25,917 nt of DNA. Source: JAUSIF01 sp964620215 (GTDB taxonomy: Bacteria; Pseudomonadota; Alphaproteobacteria; Rhizobiales; Xanthobacteraceae). Of this stretch, positions 7,435 to 15,066 are shown in pieces. Position 1 is the stretch's first letter; each line of letters begins with the position of its first letter. Under the pieces are notes generated by a model. The model was not told the DNA's origin. It worked only from the letters and a program-made list of their open reading frames with translations, and did no database searches. Location of the stretch: positions 1 through 25,917 of the forward strand of contig CAZUJE010000027.1 in the NCBI GenBank assembly GCA_964620215.1. Reading direction: 5' to 3'. Both the position numbers and the translations under genes were made by a program.

Positions 7435-8805
7435 TCAGTAAGCGAGTTTTTTGAAGACGGGATCGACTGAGCCATTCCACTCGCCGCCATAGAGCGCAAG
7501 CAACTGCTCGGCGGGCGTGATCCCTTGTTCCACGATTTCCTCAAGCGGGGCCAGAAAACAGGTCTCGTCCCTGCCCGAGCGGTCGAGTTTCTTCCTGCGC
7601 TTCAAGCCGTCTTTCGCCATTGAGACCATGTCGCGGGCGAGTCCGCGTACTTTGCGGCTGCCGATGGAGGCATTGAAACCTTCGCGCGGAACATCGTCGC
7701 GAAGTTTTTGCCGTTCCTGCGCGGTCCAGTTCTTCACCGTCTCCCAAGCCGCATCGAGCGTCTGCTCGTCGTAAAGAAGTCCTGTCCAGAGCGCTGACAA
7801 CGCGCAAATCATATCCCGCGGGCCGCTGTCCTCGCCGCGCATTTCCAGAAAGCGCTTCAGGCGGACTTCGGGGAAAGTCGTCGTGAGATGATTGGCCCAG
7901 TCCGACAGCGTCGGACGCTCGCCGGGCAATTCCTTCAGCTTTCCGTCCATCAGATCGCGGAATGATTTTCCTGCGACGTCGATATATTTGTCGCCGCGCT
8001 TCACGAAATACATCGGCACGTCGAGCGCGTAATCGACCCAGCGCTCGAACCCCATTCCGTCCTCGAACGCCCAAGGCAACATGCCGGTGCGGTGCGGGTC
8101 GGTATCGCGCCAGATTTCGGAGCGGAATGAAAGAAATCCGTTCGGCTTGTTTTCCGTGAAGGGAGAATTCGCGAACAGCGCCGTCGCGACCGGTTGCCAT
8201 GCGAGACTTACCCGAAGTTTTTTCACCATGTCGGCTTCGGAGGAAAAATCGAGATTGGTCTGCACCGTGCAGGTGCGGAACATCATGTCGATGCCGAGCT
8301 TGCCGACCTTCGGCATGTAATTCGACATGATCTTGTAGCGGCCCTTGGGCATCATGGGCGTCTCGGCGCGCGTCCATTTCGGACTCATGCCGATACCGAG
8401 AAAACCAACGCCAAGCGGCGTGGCGACCTGGCGAACTTGCGCCAGATGCGCGTTCAGCTCCGCGCAAGTCTCGTGAATGGTCGCGACCGGCGCGCCGGAC
8501 AATTCAAATTGCCCACCGGGTTCCAGGGAAATAGCGCCGCCCCCGGTGACGTCGGCAAGACCGATGATGTTTTCGCCCTCCATGATCGGCTCCCAGCCGA
8601 GCAGGAGCTGCATGCCTTCCAGAAGCGCACGGATTCCGCGGCGGCCCTCATAGGGTACTGGCTGCAAATCAGCCTGCGTAAAGGGGAGCTTTTCGTGTTC
8701 GGTGCCGATGCGGAATTTTTCGCGCGGCTTCACGCCCTGCTCGATCCACGCGACCAGCGCGTCGCGCGACTCGATCGGAGTCATGTCGATTTGGTCGCGA
8801 GCCAT
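7435..8805 (-). CDS. gshA: Glutamate-cysteine ligase (plant/alphaproteobacterial class)
   Basis: Catalyses the ATP-dependent first step of glutathione synthesis, joining the glutamate gamma-carboxyl to cysteine, in the cytoplasm. The 456-residue product has the family signatures FRIGTEHEKLPF near residue 30, GGGAISLEPGGQFELSGAP near residue 110, MSNYMPKVGKLGIDMMFRTC and QTNLDFSSEADM, and RFLEMRGEDSGPRDM. Length and motifs match the GshA of plants and alphaproteobacteria rather than the E. coli form. The start is ATG 8805 (MARDQIDMTP); a GTG at 8857-8859 would add an 18-residue N-terminus of unlikely composition. It follows the YbdK-like ligase by 104 bases and precedes the MFS gene by 12. Confidence 0.93.
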   Translation of the reverse strand: MARDQIDMTPIESRDALVAWIEQGVKPREKFRIGTEHEKLPFTQADLQPVPYEGRRGIRALLEGMQLLLGWEPIMEGENIIGLADVTGGGAISLEPGGQFELSGAPVATIHETCAELNAHLAQVRQVATPLGVGFLGIGMSPKWTRAETPMMPKGRYKIMSNYMPKVGKLGIDMMFRTCTVQTNLDFSSEADMVKKLRVSLAWQPVATALFANSPFTENKPNGFLSFRSEIWRDTDPHRTGMLPWAFEDGMGFERWVDYALDVPMYFVKRGDKYIDVAGKSFRDLMDGKLKELPGERPTLSDWANHLTTTFPEVRLKRFLEMRGEDSGPRDMICALSALWTGLLYDEQTLDAAWETVKNWTAQERQKLRDDVPREGFNASIGSRKVRGLARDMVSMAKDGLKRRKKLDRSGRDETCFLAPLEEIVEQGITPAEQLLALYGGEWNGSVDPVFKKLAY

Positions 8806-8909
8806 GCAGGAAAATGCTCCGGCGGAAGTGGAGAAGCTGACGGGGCCGGGACCATACACAAGCCTCTGGCGGCGGGACAGTCACCCGGCTGCGCGTTACA
8901 GCGTTGCGC

Positions 8910-10031
8910 CTATTGCAGGGTAGCTTCCACCAGCCAGGATTTTACCGCCTGAAATGCTTGCCCGCGGCTGCCGGTGCGATGCTCGGCCTCACGATACACG
9001 GCGATTTGAACATCAGCGCTGGTGCCGTTTTTCACGATGTCACGGATGCCCGCAACCGCCTCAAAGCAGCCGAGCGCCTTCGCATCGCCGGCGACTTCGG
9101 CAATAAGATTCTCCACAACTTCAGAGAAGGCGATCGCCTGATGCTGTCTTTTGTCCACGAAACTTCCGTGAATACCGTAGCGTTGCGCGCGCCATTTGTT
9201 TTCGGTGGCGATGGCGTAATCGACTACGCTCAAATCCGAATTCACATCCGGATTGCGGAAAAGGTAACGCGCGATTGAACGATAGAGCGCGGCAATGGAG
9301 ACAGTATCCGATACGCGCGTGCAGCTATCCGGCGCGCGTAATTCCAATGTCGGATGTTTCAGGGACGGACGCAGCGCCCACCATACATAACTCGAGTCCT
9401 TGATGACCCGGGCCTCGACGAGCGTCGCGATATACTGATCGTATTCCTGCTTGCCTGCGAACATCGGCGGCAGGCCCGTGCGCGGCAGCTCGTCATAGGC
9501 CGCAAGCCGGTAGCCCATCAGTCCTGTATGGCGCGAGCGCCAGAACGGCGATGAGGTCGCCAGCGCGATCAGCGCCGGCACGTACGGAATCATTCTGCGC
9601 ATGATTTCGACGCGGCGATCGGGATCGGGCAACTCCACATGCACATGCAGGCCGCAGAGAAGATTGCGTTCGCCGAGCATCTGCAAGTCCTGCATGACTT
9701 CGTCATAGCGGACGGCGCGGGTCTGCTTTGCCTCGGTCCAGGTGGCGGTCGGATGCGTGCCCGAGGCAAATACCGAAAGTCCGTGCTCGGCCGCGATGGC
9801 GCCGACCGAGCGGCGCAATTCCTGAAGTACATTGTGTGTTTCCGGAATCGAAACCGATGGCTTGGTCATCACTTCGATCTGCGCCTGAAGCAATTCGCGC
9901 GTCACTGCCGAGCCAAGATCGCGTTTCAACGCGAGAATGAATCCGGACGGCACCTTCTTCTGCACCGAGCGGCTTTCCGCATCGACTACGAAATATTCTT
10001 CTTCAATCCCGAATGAATAATCGTCCGCCAT
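8910..10031 (-). CDS. Carboxylate-amine ligase, YbdK-like (GCS2 family)
   Basis: A 373-residue member of the glutamate-cysteine ligase type 2 superfamily. The motifs are the metal/substrate site FGIEEEYFVVD at residues 7-17, ERNLLCGLHVHVELPDPDRR, ALATSSPFW, and WWALRPSLKHPTLELRAPDSC. E. coli YbdK has weak glutamate-cysteine ligase activity, and the physiological substrate of most members is unknown. The ATG at 10031 (MADDYSFG) is chosen because CAGGGGG lies about eight bases upstream and the family normally begins here; the frame extends to 10103 without family similarity. It sits between rsmE and gshA on the same strand. The gene is intact and ends in TAG. Confidence 0.88.
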   Translation of the reverse strand: MADDYSFGIEEEYFVVDAESRSVQKKVPSGFILALKRDLGSAVTRELLQAQIEVMTKPSVSIPETHNVLQELRRSVGAIAAEHGLSVFASGTHPTATWTEAKQTRAVRYDEVMQDLQMLGERNLLCGLHVHVELPDPDRRVEIMRRMIPYVPALIALATSSPFWRSRHTGLMGYRLAAYDELPRTGLPPMFAGKQEYDQYIATLVEARVIKDSSYVWWALRPSLKHPTLELRAPDSCTRVSDTVSIAALYRSIARYLFRNPDVNSDLSVVDYAIATENKWRAQRYGIHGSFVDKRQHQAIAFSEVVENLIAEVAGDAKALGCFEAVAGIRDIVKNGTSADVQIAVYREAEHRTGSRGQAFQAVKSWLVEATLQ

Positions 10032-10173
10032 GAACTGCCCCCTGAAATTACCGCTCAGCGGAAGGTTTTTACTTGTTGCTTTTTGTGATGGGTTAAGGCT
10101 CACGCCAAACAGGCCGGAAATGAGGCGTGGGTCTCAAGCTCCCTTTAACGCGGGCCGAAGAAAAAGGTTTCAC

Positions 10174-10198
10174 GGGGAAATCGCGGGTGGATTTCCCC
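10174..10198 (-). terminator. Possible intrinsic terminator after rsmE
   Basis: A perfect 8-base stem (GGGGAAAT at 10174-10181, ATTTCCCC at 10191-10198) with a nine-base loop, ten bases past the rsmE stop. Reading leftward on the minus strand it is followed by GTGAAACCTTTTTCTT, so a T-run starts about eight bases after the stem. The stem is good but the T-run is a little far, so termination may be partial. If it works, the YbdK-like gene needs its own promoter in 10032-10173, where I see no clear hexamers. Confidence 0.5.
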
Positions 10199-10207
10199 GG
10201 TATTATT

Positions 10208-10948
10208 TCAACGCCAGTCGCCCAGCACCGATTGCACCAGCGCCAGGGCCGCCACGCCGGCCGTATCGGCCCGTAAAATCCTCGGCCCCAGCGACAGTCT
10301 GATGACGCTCGGCCGCGCCAATAATGCGCGGCGTTCTTCCCCGGAAAACCCGCCCTCCGGTCCGATCAAAACCGACATCGGCTTTCGCTCTGCACGTGCA
10401 AGTGCATCGAGCGGCGAAACAACATCCGTCCCTTCGTCGCAAAAAATCAACATGCATTCCGGAGCAAGCTCGCGCAGCCAGCGGTCGAAAGGTTTTGGCT
10501 CGGCGACATCGGCGAGGGAGAGAACTCCGCATTGCTCCGCCGCCTCGATTACATTGGCGCGCATGCGATCCAGATTTACGCGGGAGACTTGCGTGTGCTG
10601 GGTGAGAACGGGCGAAAGCTGCGTCGCGCCCATTTCGACGGCTTTCTGCACCATGTAGTCGAGCCGGGCGTGTTTCAGCGGCGCGAAGGCATAATCGAGA
10701 CTGACCGCGGCCGGCTGCGGTCTCGTCTGCTGACCCACTGAAAGATTTGCTTCACGCCTGCTCGCAGTTGCGAGATGGGATTTCCATTCTCCATCCCGGC
10801 CGTTGAAGACGAGCACTTCGCTGCCCGATCCCAGCCGAAGCACATTCACAAGATAGTTAATCTGGTCGCGCGACAGCGCTATTTCAGCGCCCGCAGCCAA
10901 TGGCTGCTCCAGGAAAACACGGGGTGTGCGGAAATCGGGCCGGGACAT
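10208..10948 (-). CDS. rsmE: 16S rRNA (uracil1498-N3)-methyltransferase RsmE
   Basis: Methylates N3 of U1498 in 16S rRNA within the assembled 30S subunit, using S-adenosylmethionine. The 246-residue product has an N-terminal PUA-like part (PRVFLEQPL, then VNVLRLGSGSEVLVFNGRDGEW) and a C-terminal SPOUT knot with IGPEGGFS at 195-202 and LGPRILRADTA at 220-230. AAEQCG at 136-141 corresponds to the conserved EQ motif. Length and start (ATG 10948, MSRPDFRTPRVF) fit the family. It is divergent from the secreted-protein/ubiA pair across an 88-base gap. Confidence in function is high. Confidence 0.95.
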   Translation of the reverse strand: MSRPDFRTPRVFLEQPLAAGAEIALSRDQINYLVNVLRLGSGSEVLVFNGRDGEWKSHLATASRREANLSVGQQTRPQPAAVSLDYAFAPLKHARLDYMVQKAVEMGATQLSPVLTQHTQVSRVNLDRMRANVIEAAEQCGVLSLADVAEPKPFDRWLRELAPECMLIFCDEGTDVVSPLDALARAERKPMSVLIGPEGGFSGEERRALLARPSVIRLSLGPRILRADTAGVAALALVQSVLGDWR

Positions 10949-11036
10949 GAAATATCAATGCCAGAATTTTACGCCCCGATCTTGCCCCATCTGTCCGGCT
11001 TTTGTTACGGGTATGGAGCCCCGGAGACGAAGCAGC

Positions 11037-11582
11037 ATGAAGCCTTGGCCCTGGCTGATGTTTTTTGGCCTCGCGCTTGCCGCGCTGGGCGCGCCTTTTT
11101 CCTATGGGCAGGCTCCTGATCCCTTCACGATGGGACAAATGGGACCGGGCGCCGGCGCTCCCAAGGCCAACCCCGGCATCGACTGCAATGCAGAATTCGG
11201 CAAGTACAATGCGGAATTGCAAAAGCGCGGTCTCGCGCTGAAAACCGCGAGCGAGCGTAAAGCTGGGGTGAAGGATGCCTGCGTGCTCTTGCGCCGCTAC
11301 ACCTCCACCGAAGCGGAGATGATCGCATTCCTGAAAAAATGGACTGGCCCGTGCGGAATTCCGCCGGACTTCCTGAAGCAATTGACCGGCGCTTCCACAA
11401 AATCAGTCATGATGCGCGATCAGGTCTGCAAGGCGGCGTCCGGTCAGGCAGCCGCTCCGCCACCGCCGCCGCCAAGCCAAGGACTTAGCGGCGTACTCGG
11501 GGGCGGCAGTTCCGGAACCGCCACGAACCCGGGTGGAAGCGGCGTATTCGACGCGCTGACCGGAAACGTATTGCGGCAATGA
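11037..11582 (+). CDS. Hypothetical secreted protein with four cysteines and a Pro/Gly-rich tail
   Basis: I do not recognise this family. The product from ATG 11037 has 181 residues, with GGAG (11022-11025) upstream; the frame is open further upstream to 10926 but without a sensible N-terminus. Residues 1-24 form a signal peptide or membrane anchor (MKPWPWLMFFGLALAALGAP, cut near SYGQA). The mature domain has Cys50, Cys82, Cys106 and Cys131, spaced to allow two disulfides, and a helical, charged middle. Then come six prolines (141-146) and a low-complexity Gly/Ser tail. Its stop overlaps the ubiA start as ATGA, so the two genes are translationally coupled. A periplasmic location is inferred; the function is unknown. 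Confidence 0.75.
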   Translation: MKPWPWLMFFGLALAALGAPFSYGQAPDPFTMGQMGPGAGAPKANPGIDCNAEFGKYNAELQKRGLALKTASERKAGVKDACVLLRRYTSTEAEMIAFLKKWTGPCGIPPDFLKQLTGASTKSVMMRDQVCKAASGQAAAPPPPPPSQGLSGVLGGGSSGTATNPGGSGVFDALTGNVLRQ

Positions 11583-12547
11583 GCAAACCCGCGCCGGGCG
11601 CGGTGCAGCCTGTAGCCGACTCCACCGGCAACTGGGTTGATCGGCTGGCGCCGCTTTCAACACGGCCTTATCTGCGACTCGCGCGGCTGGACCGCCCGAT
11701 CGGCTCATGGCTGCTTTTGATGCCCTGCCTCTGGTCGACGCTGATGGCGGCAACGGCGGAAGGATTGCGCTGGCCGCACCCCTGGTTCCTCATTTTGTTT
11801 TCGCTCGGCGCGGTGGTGATGCGTGGAGCAGGCTGCACTTGGAATGACATCATCGACCGCGACATCGATGCGAAAGTCGCGCGCACCCGCTCACGGCCGA
11901 TTCCTTCGGGGCAAGTCACGGCGAAACAGGCGTTTGTTTTTGCGGTGGTGCTTTCGCTGGCCGGCTTCCTGATTTTGATTCAGTTCAACTGGTTCGCGAT
12001 TTTTACCGGCATCGCCTCGCTCTCCATCGTGGCGCTTTATCCATTCGCGAAACGAGTGACGTTCTGGCCGCAATTTGTGCTGGGGCTTGCCTTCTCGTGG
12101 GGCGCGTTGATGGGCTGGGCCGCCGTGTTCGGTAAACTTCACCTCATCGCCTTCATTCTTTACGCGGGTTCGATTTCATGGGTGATCGGTTACGACACGA
12201 TCTACGCGCATCAGGACCGCACCGACGACGAATTGATTGGCGTGCGCTCCACCGCGCGTCTGTTCGGGCTCGAGACAAAACCCGCGCTGACAATTCTCTA
12301 CACTGTCGCCGTCTTGCTGATTGGACTTGCGGGTCTGCTCGCGGGAGGCGGCGGGCTCATGCTCACGGGACTCGCGGCATTCGCCGCACATCTCGCATGG
12401 CAAATCTGGCGCATCGATGTGCATGACCCGGCACTCTGCCTGGCACTGTTCCGTTCGAACCGCGACGCGGGACTTCTCTTGTTTGCAGGACTTTTGATCG
12501 ATGTGATGTCCGGTTCACCCGGAGCATTGGTCAGTTACGCGCAATGA
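11579..12547 (+). CDS. ubiA: 4-hydroxybenzoate polyprenyltransferase
   Basis: Membrane prenyltransferase that attaches the polyprenyl tail to 4-hydroxybenzoate, the second step of ubiquinone synthesis. The 322-residue product has both Asp-rich motifs: NDIIDRDID at 89-97, followed by AKVARTRSRPIPSGQ, and YDTIYAHQDRTDD at 205-217, followed by ELIGVRSTARLFG. The N-terminal segment LARLDRPIGSWLLLMPCLWS is typical of UbiA and separates it from CtaB. Several hydrophobic helices are present. The start overlaps the stop of the secreted-protein gene by four bases (ATGA). Its 3' end overlaps the convergent DUF6101 gene by 17 bases. Ubiquinol feeds the respiratory chain, of which the cox operon in this window is the terminal part. 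Confidence 0.95.
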   Translation: MSKPAPGAVQPVADSTGNWVDRLAPLSTRPYLRLARLDRPIGSWLLLMPCLWSTLMAATAEGLRWPHPWFLILFSLGAVVMRGAGCTWNDIIDRDIDAKVARTRSRPIPSGQVTAKQAFVFAVVLSLAGFLILIQFNWFAIFTGIASLSIVALYPFAKRVTFWPQFVLGLAFSWGALMGWAAVFGKLHLIAFILYAGSISWVIGYDTIYAHQDRTDDELIGVRSTARLFGLETKPALTILYTVAVLLIGLAGLLAGGGGLMLTGLAAFAAHLAWQIWRIDVHDPALCLALFRSNRDAGLLLFAGLLIDVMSGSPGALVSYAQ

Positions 12548-13109
12548 TTTCGCGCTCGCCGCTATGGACGATGGCGTCGCAATAACGAATCGCGCGTGAA
12601 CGGCGTTTGAAAATTTTAGGGCGCCGAGTGCGAAGCGCCGAGCGGCGCGGACGGCGGGGTGATGCTTTTTCGGCCCCAGCAGCGGGAACTGGCTCGCGCA
12701 AATTACCTTGGCTGTCGCTGACCAAAAGCTTCTGGCCAAGCAGTTTACCCCAATGCTGCCAGTCCGAGACGACCGAATTCGCATCGATCTCAATCTGAAG
12801 CGGAACGCTGAGCGCGGAATCCCTGTGCTCCAGCACCAGCGCGATGCGATCTCCGGATTCCGTTTCGGCTTCGAGCAGTTTGACGGAAACACCGAGATAA
12901 GCCGCAAGCGGCAGGTTGAGCCTCATGCGCACGCCGCGCACCGAGCGCATCAAGAGGACGCGCCGGTTGTCGATCTCGACCGTGCGGGTATGCCCATCAG
13001 CCGTCTCGTCCGCCGTGCAAAAGCGGATCGGAAGGCTCACGGGGCCGAACTGCTCGATGCAGTCCGGCCCGGCGGGCAAAGCTCCGCCGACTCCGTTTGA
13101 ACGCCTCAA
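12531..13109 (-). CDS. DUF6101-like family protein
   Basis: A 192-residue protein that resembles the alphaproteobacterial DUF6101 family, as far as I can judge without a search. The conserved part is PVSLPIRFCTADETADGHTR, then a basic VRGVRMRLNLPLAAYLGV segment and an acidic beta-rich stretch (ALVLEHRDSALSVPLQIE). The C-terminal 60 residues are very basic (RRPRRSALRTRRPKIFKRRSR) and may bind nucleic acid or lipid head groups; the function is unknown. No ATG fits: the start is TTG at 13107-13109, supported by GGGAG six bases upstream. It is convergent with ubiA (17-base overlap) and divergent from the cysQ-like gene across a 120-base AT-richer gap. Confidence 0.7.
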   Translation of the reverse strand: MRRSNGVGGALPAGPDCIEQFGPVSLPIRFCTADETADGHTRTVEIDNRRVLLMRSVRGVRMRLNLPLAAYLGVSVKLLEAETESGDRIALVLEHRDSALSVPLQIEIDANSVVSDWQHWGKLLGQKLLVSDSQGNLREPVPAAGAEKASPRRPRRSALRTRRPKIFKRRSRAIRYCDAIVHSGEREIIARN

Positions 13110-13229
13110 TTTCGTCTCCCAACCAGGTTTTTTGTTTTTTCCCGGCTTGGAAGAATGATGGCAGAAATTCCGCAGGATTCACTTAAAAGGGCTGGTTAAA
13201 TTGTAGTTGCCGATAGTAATTTGGAAACC

Positions 13230-14069
13230 ATGCCAGACCTGTCCGCTTCAGACGTTGACGCAGTACAACTCGATCAGGTGAGCCGAGAACTGGCCGCCGC
13301 CGTCAGTGAAGCGGGTGAAATTGCGATCAAGATGTTTCGCGATGGCTGCAAGAGCTGGATGAAGAACGGCCATTCGCCGGTCAGCGAAGCCGATATTGCC
13401 GTTGATAAATTATTGCGGATGCGGCTACGCGCTTTTTTACCTTCGGCGGGGTGGCTGTCGGAAGAAACCGCGGATTCGCCAGAACGGCTGGCGCGGAATG
13501 AAATCTGGGTGGTCGATCCGATCGACGGCACGCGCGCTTTTGTGAGCGGGTTTCCGGACTGGTCGATCTCGGCTGCTTACGTTGTCGGCGGGCGTCCCGC
13601 CGCCGCGGCATTATTCGCTCCGGTCAACGGCGAACTTTATCTCGCTGTCAGAGGACAAGGCGCGACCCGCAATGGCTCCGGGATTGCCGCAAATATACGC
13701 AGCGGACTTTCCGGGGCGAAGATCGGAGCGCCAAAAAACAGAACCCGTTACCTCGAAAACAGCGGCATAAATCTCAGCGCCGTGGAGAAAATCCACTCGC
13801 TCGCGCTGCGTTTCGCGCGTGTCGCATCGGGCGAGCTTGATGCCGCTTTGGCGAGCGCCAACAGCCACGATTGGGACCTTGCAGCCGCTGACCTAATCGT
13901 ACATGAAGCCCAAGGGATGCTGACCACGATCAACGGCGATTTGCCGTCATATAACCGCGCCGTAACCGAACATCCGGAATTGGCGGCAGCGGGAATCGAG
14001 CTGCATCCCATCCTGCTCAAAGCGCTCGCCCCCGGCGCGGAGTGGCATAAACGCAGTATCAACGATTGA
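13230..14069 (+). CDS. cysQ: Inositol monophosphatase-family phosphatase, probably CysQ (3'(2'),5'-bisphosphate nucleotidase)
   Basis: A 279-residue Mg-dependent phosphatase of the FIG superfamily. CysQ hydrolyses 3'-phosphoadenosine 5'-phosphate to AMP, recycling the by-product of sulfate assimilation. Metal-site motifs are present: SEET at 77-80, WVVDPIDGTRAF around the DPIDGT at 96-101, and HDWDLAAADLIVHEAQG in the C-terminal half. The conserved KNGHSPVSEADIAVD precedes them. Discriminating CysQ from inositol-1-phosphatase or histidinol phosphatase by eye is uncertain. The start is ATG 13230; an in-frame TTG lies nine bases earlier and the ribosome site is weak. It is the first gene of the lipid A cluster, ten bases before the DUF4170 gene. 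Confidence 0.85.
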   Translation: MPDLSASDVDAVQLDQVSRELAAAVSEAGEIAIKMFRDGCKSWMKNGHSPVSEADIAVDKLLRMRLRAFLPSAGWLSEETADSPERLARNEIWVVDPIDGTRAFVSGFPDWSISAAYVVGGRPAAAALFAPVNGELYLAVRGQGATRNGSGIAANIRSGLSGAKIGAPKNRTRYLENSGINLSAVEKIHSLALRFARVASGELDAALASANSHDWDLAAADLIVHEAQGMLTTINGDLPSYNRAVTEHPELAAAGIELHPILLKALAPGAEWHKRSIND

Positions 14070-14079
14070 GGATCTCAGC

Positions 14080-14331
14080 GTGGCTTCAGCGGAAAACAAA
14101 CAATTACTCCACCTCGTGCTGGGCGGAGAACTGAAAGACCTGCACAACACCGAATTTCGCGATTTGGAAAAGGTCGAAATTGTAGGGGTCTATCCGAATT
14201 ATTCGAGCGCTTACACCGCATGGCGGGCGAAGGCGCAACAGACTGTCGATAACGCGCACATGCGTTATTTTATTGTACACCTCCACCGGCTGCTCGACCC
14301 GGAAACCGATACCACCCGCCGTCCCGTCTGA
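14080..14331 (+). CDS. DUF4170 domain protein
   Basis: A small 83-residue protein matching DUF4170 in size and pattern: LLHLVLGGELKDLHNTEFRDL, VEIVGVYPNYSSAYTAWRAKAQ and RYFIVHLHRLLDPE. No signal peptide or membrane segment is seen, so it is probably cytoplasmic. The start is GTG at 14080, with GAGGA eight bases upstream. It lies ten bases after the cysQ-like gene and 18 bases before the DUF374 acyltransferase. This placement ahead of lipid A genes recurs, as I recall, in Rhizobiales. The molecular function is unknown. Confidence 0.85.
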   Translation: MASAENKQLLHLVLGGELKDLHNTEFRDLEKVEIVGVYPNYSSAYTAWRAKAQQTVDNAHMRYFIVHLHRLLDPETDTTRRPV

Positions 14332-14349
14332 CCTTCGGAACAAAGCTAA

Positions 14350-15066
14350 ATGTGGAAAAAAGTTCGCAAGTCGCGGACCTTTCAGATCGCGCTCGGCAAT
14401 GTTCTTGCCGCGTATCTAAAACTGGTATGGCGCACATCTTCGCTCACCATCGAGCCTGCAAACCTCTATGATCGCGTCGATCAGGAAGTTCCATTCATTT
14501 TGACATTCTGGCATGGGCAACATTTTCTCATGCCGTTCGTTGCCAAGCCGCATCACCGGGCGAAGGTCATGATTTCCCGCAGCGCCGATGCCGATATCAA
14601 TGCAATCGCCGCCGAAGCATTCGGCATCGGCACGATTCGCGGTTCCGGCACGCATGGCCGCGACATTCTCCGCAAGGGCGGCATCTCCGCGACCCAGGAA
14701 GCGATCAGAACGCTGCGCGACGGCATCAATGTCGCAATGACCGCAGACGTGCCAAAAATTTCCCGCATCGCCGGTTTTGGCGTCATCACCATCGCGCGCT
14801 ATTCAGGCCGGCCCATCTATCCAGTCGCGATTTCAACAAAGAAGCGCAAGATCGCCAACAGCTGGGACAAGTCCAGTATCCATCTTCCGTTCGGTCCGGC
14901 CTCCCTGGTCGTTGGCGATGCGATTTATGTTTCGGCGGATGCGACCAATGAGGAGCAGGAAGCGGCCCGCAAATTATTGCAGGACCGACTCAACGAGGTG
15001 ACGGCGCGCGCCGAGGAACTGGTCGGGCGACCTCCTCAAACGAAGAGCGGGAGCGATGCAGCCTAG
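14350..15066 (+). CDS. Lysophospholipid acyltransferase-family protein (DUF374)
   Basis: A 238-residue membrane-associated acyltransferase-like protein. The DUF374 features are an N-terminal amphipathic/hydrophobic region, FILTFWHGQHFLMPF at 49-63 (the His-containing motif), VMISRSADADINAIAAEAFG then TIRGSG at 95-100, NVAMTADVPKI (the position of the usual TPDGPRG), and GVITIARYSGRPIYPVAIS. The downstream genes waaA and lpxK suggest it adds a secondary acyl chain to the lipid A precursor. I recall that a DUF374 protein of epsilonproteobacteria (LpxJ) is a late lipid A acyltransferase. That role is inferred here, not shown. Its last 11 bases overlap waaA, so coupling is likely. It ends in TAG. 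Confidence 0.85.
   Translation: MWKKVRKSRTFQIALGNVLAAYLKLVWRTSSLTIEPANLYDRVDQEVPFILTFWHGQHFLMPFVAKPHHRAKVMISRSADADINAIAAEAFGIGTIRGSGTHGRDILRKGGISATQEAIRTLRDGINVAMTADVPKISRIAGFGVITIARYSGRPIYPVAISTKKRKIANSWDKSSIHLPFGPASLVVGDAIYVSADATNEEQEAARKLLQDRLNEVTARAEELVGRPPQTKSGSDAA

Noticed and set aside
8806..8859. GTG start for gshA at 8857-8859
   Set aside because: The 18 added residues show no similarity to the family, and ATG 8805 gives a normal N-terminus.
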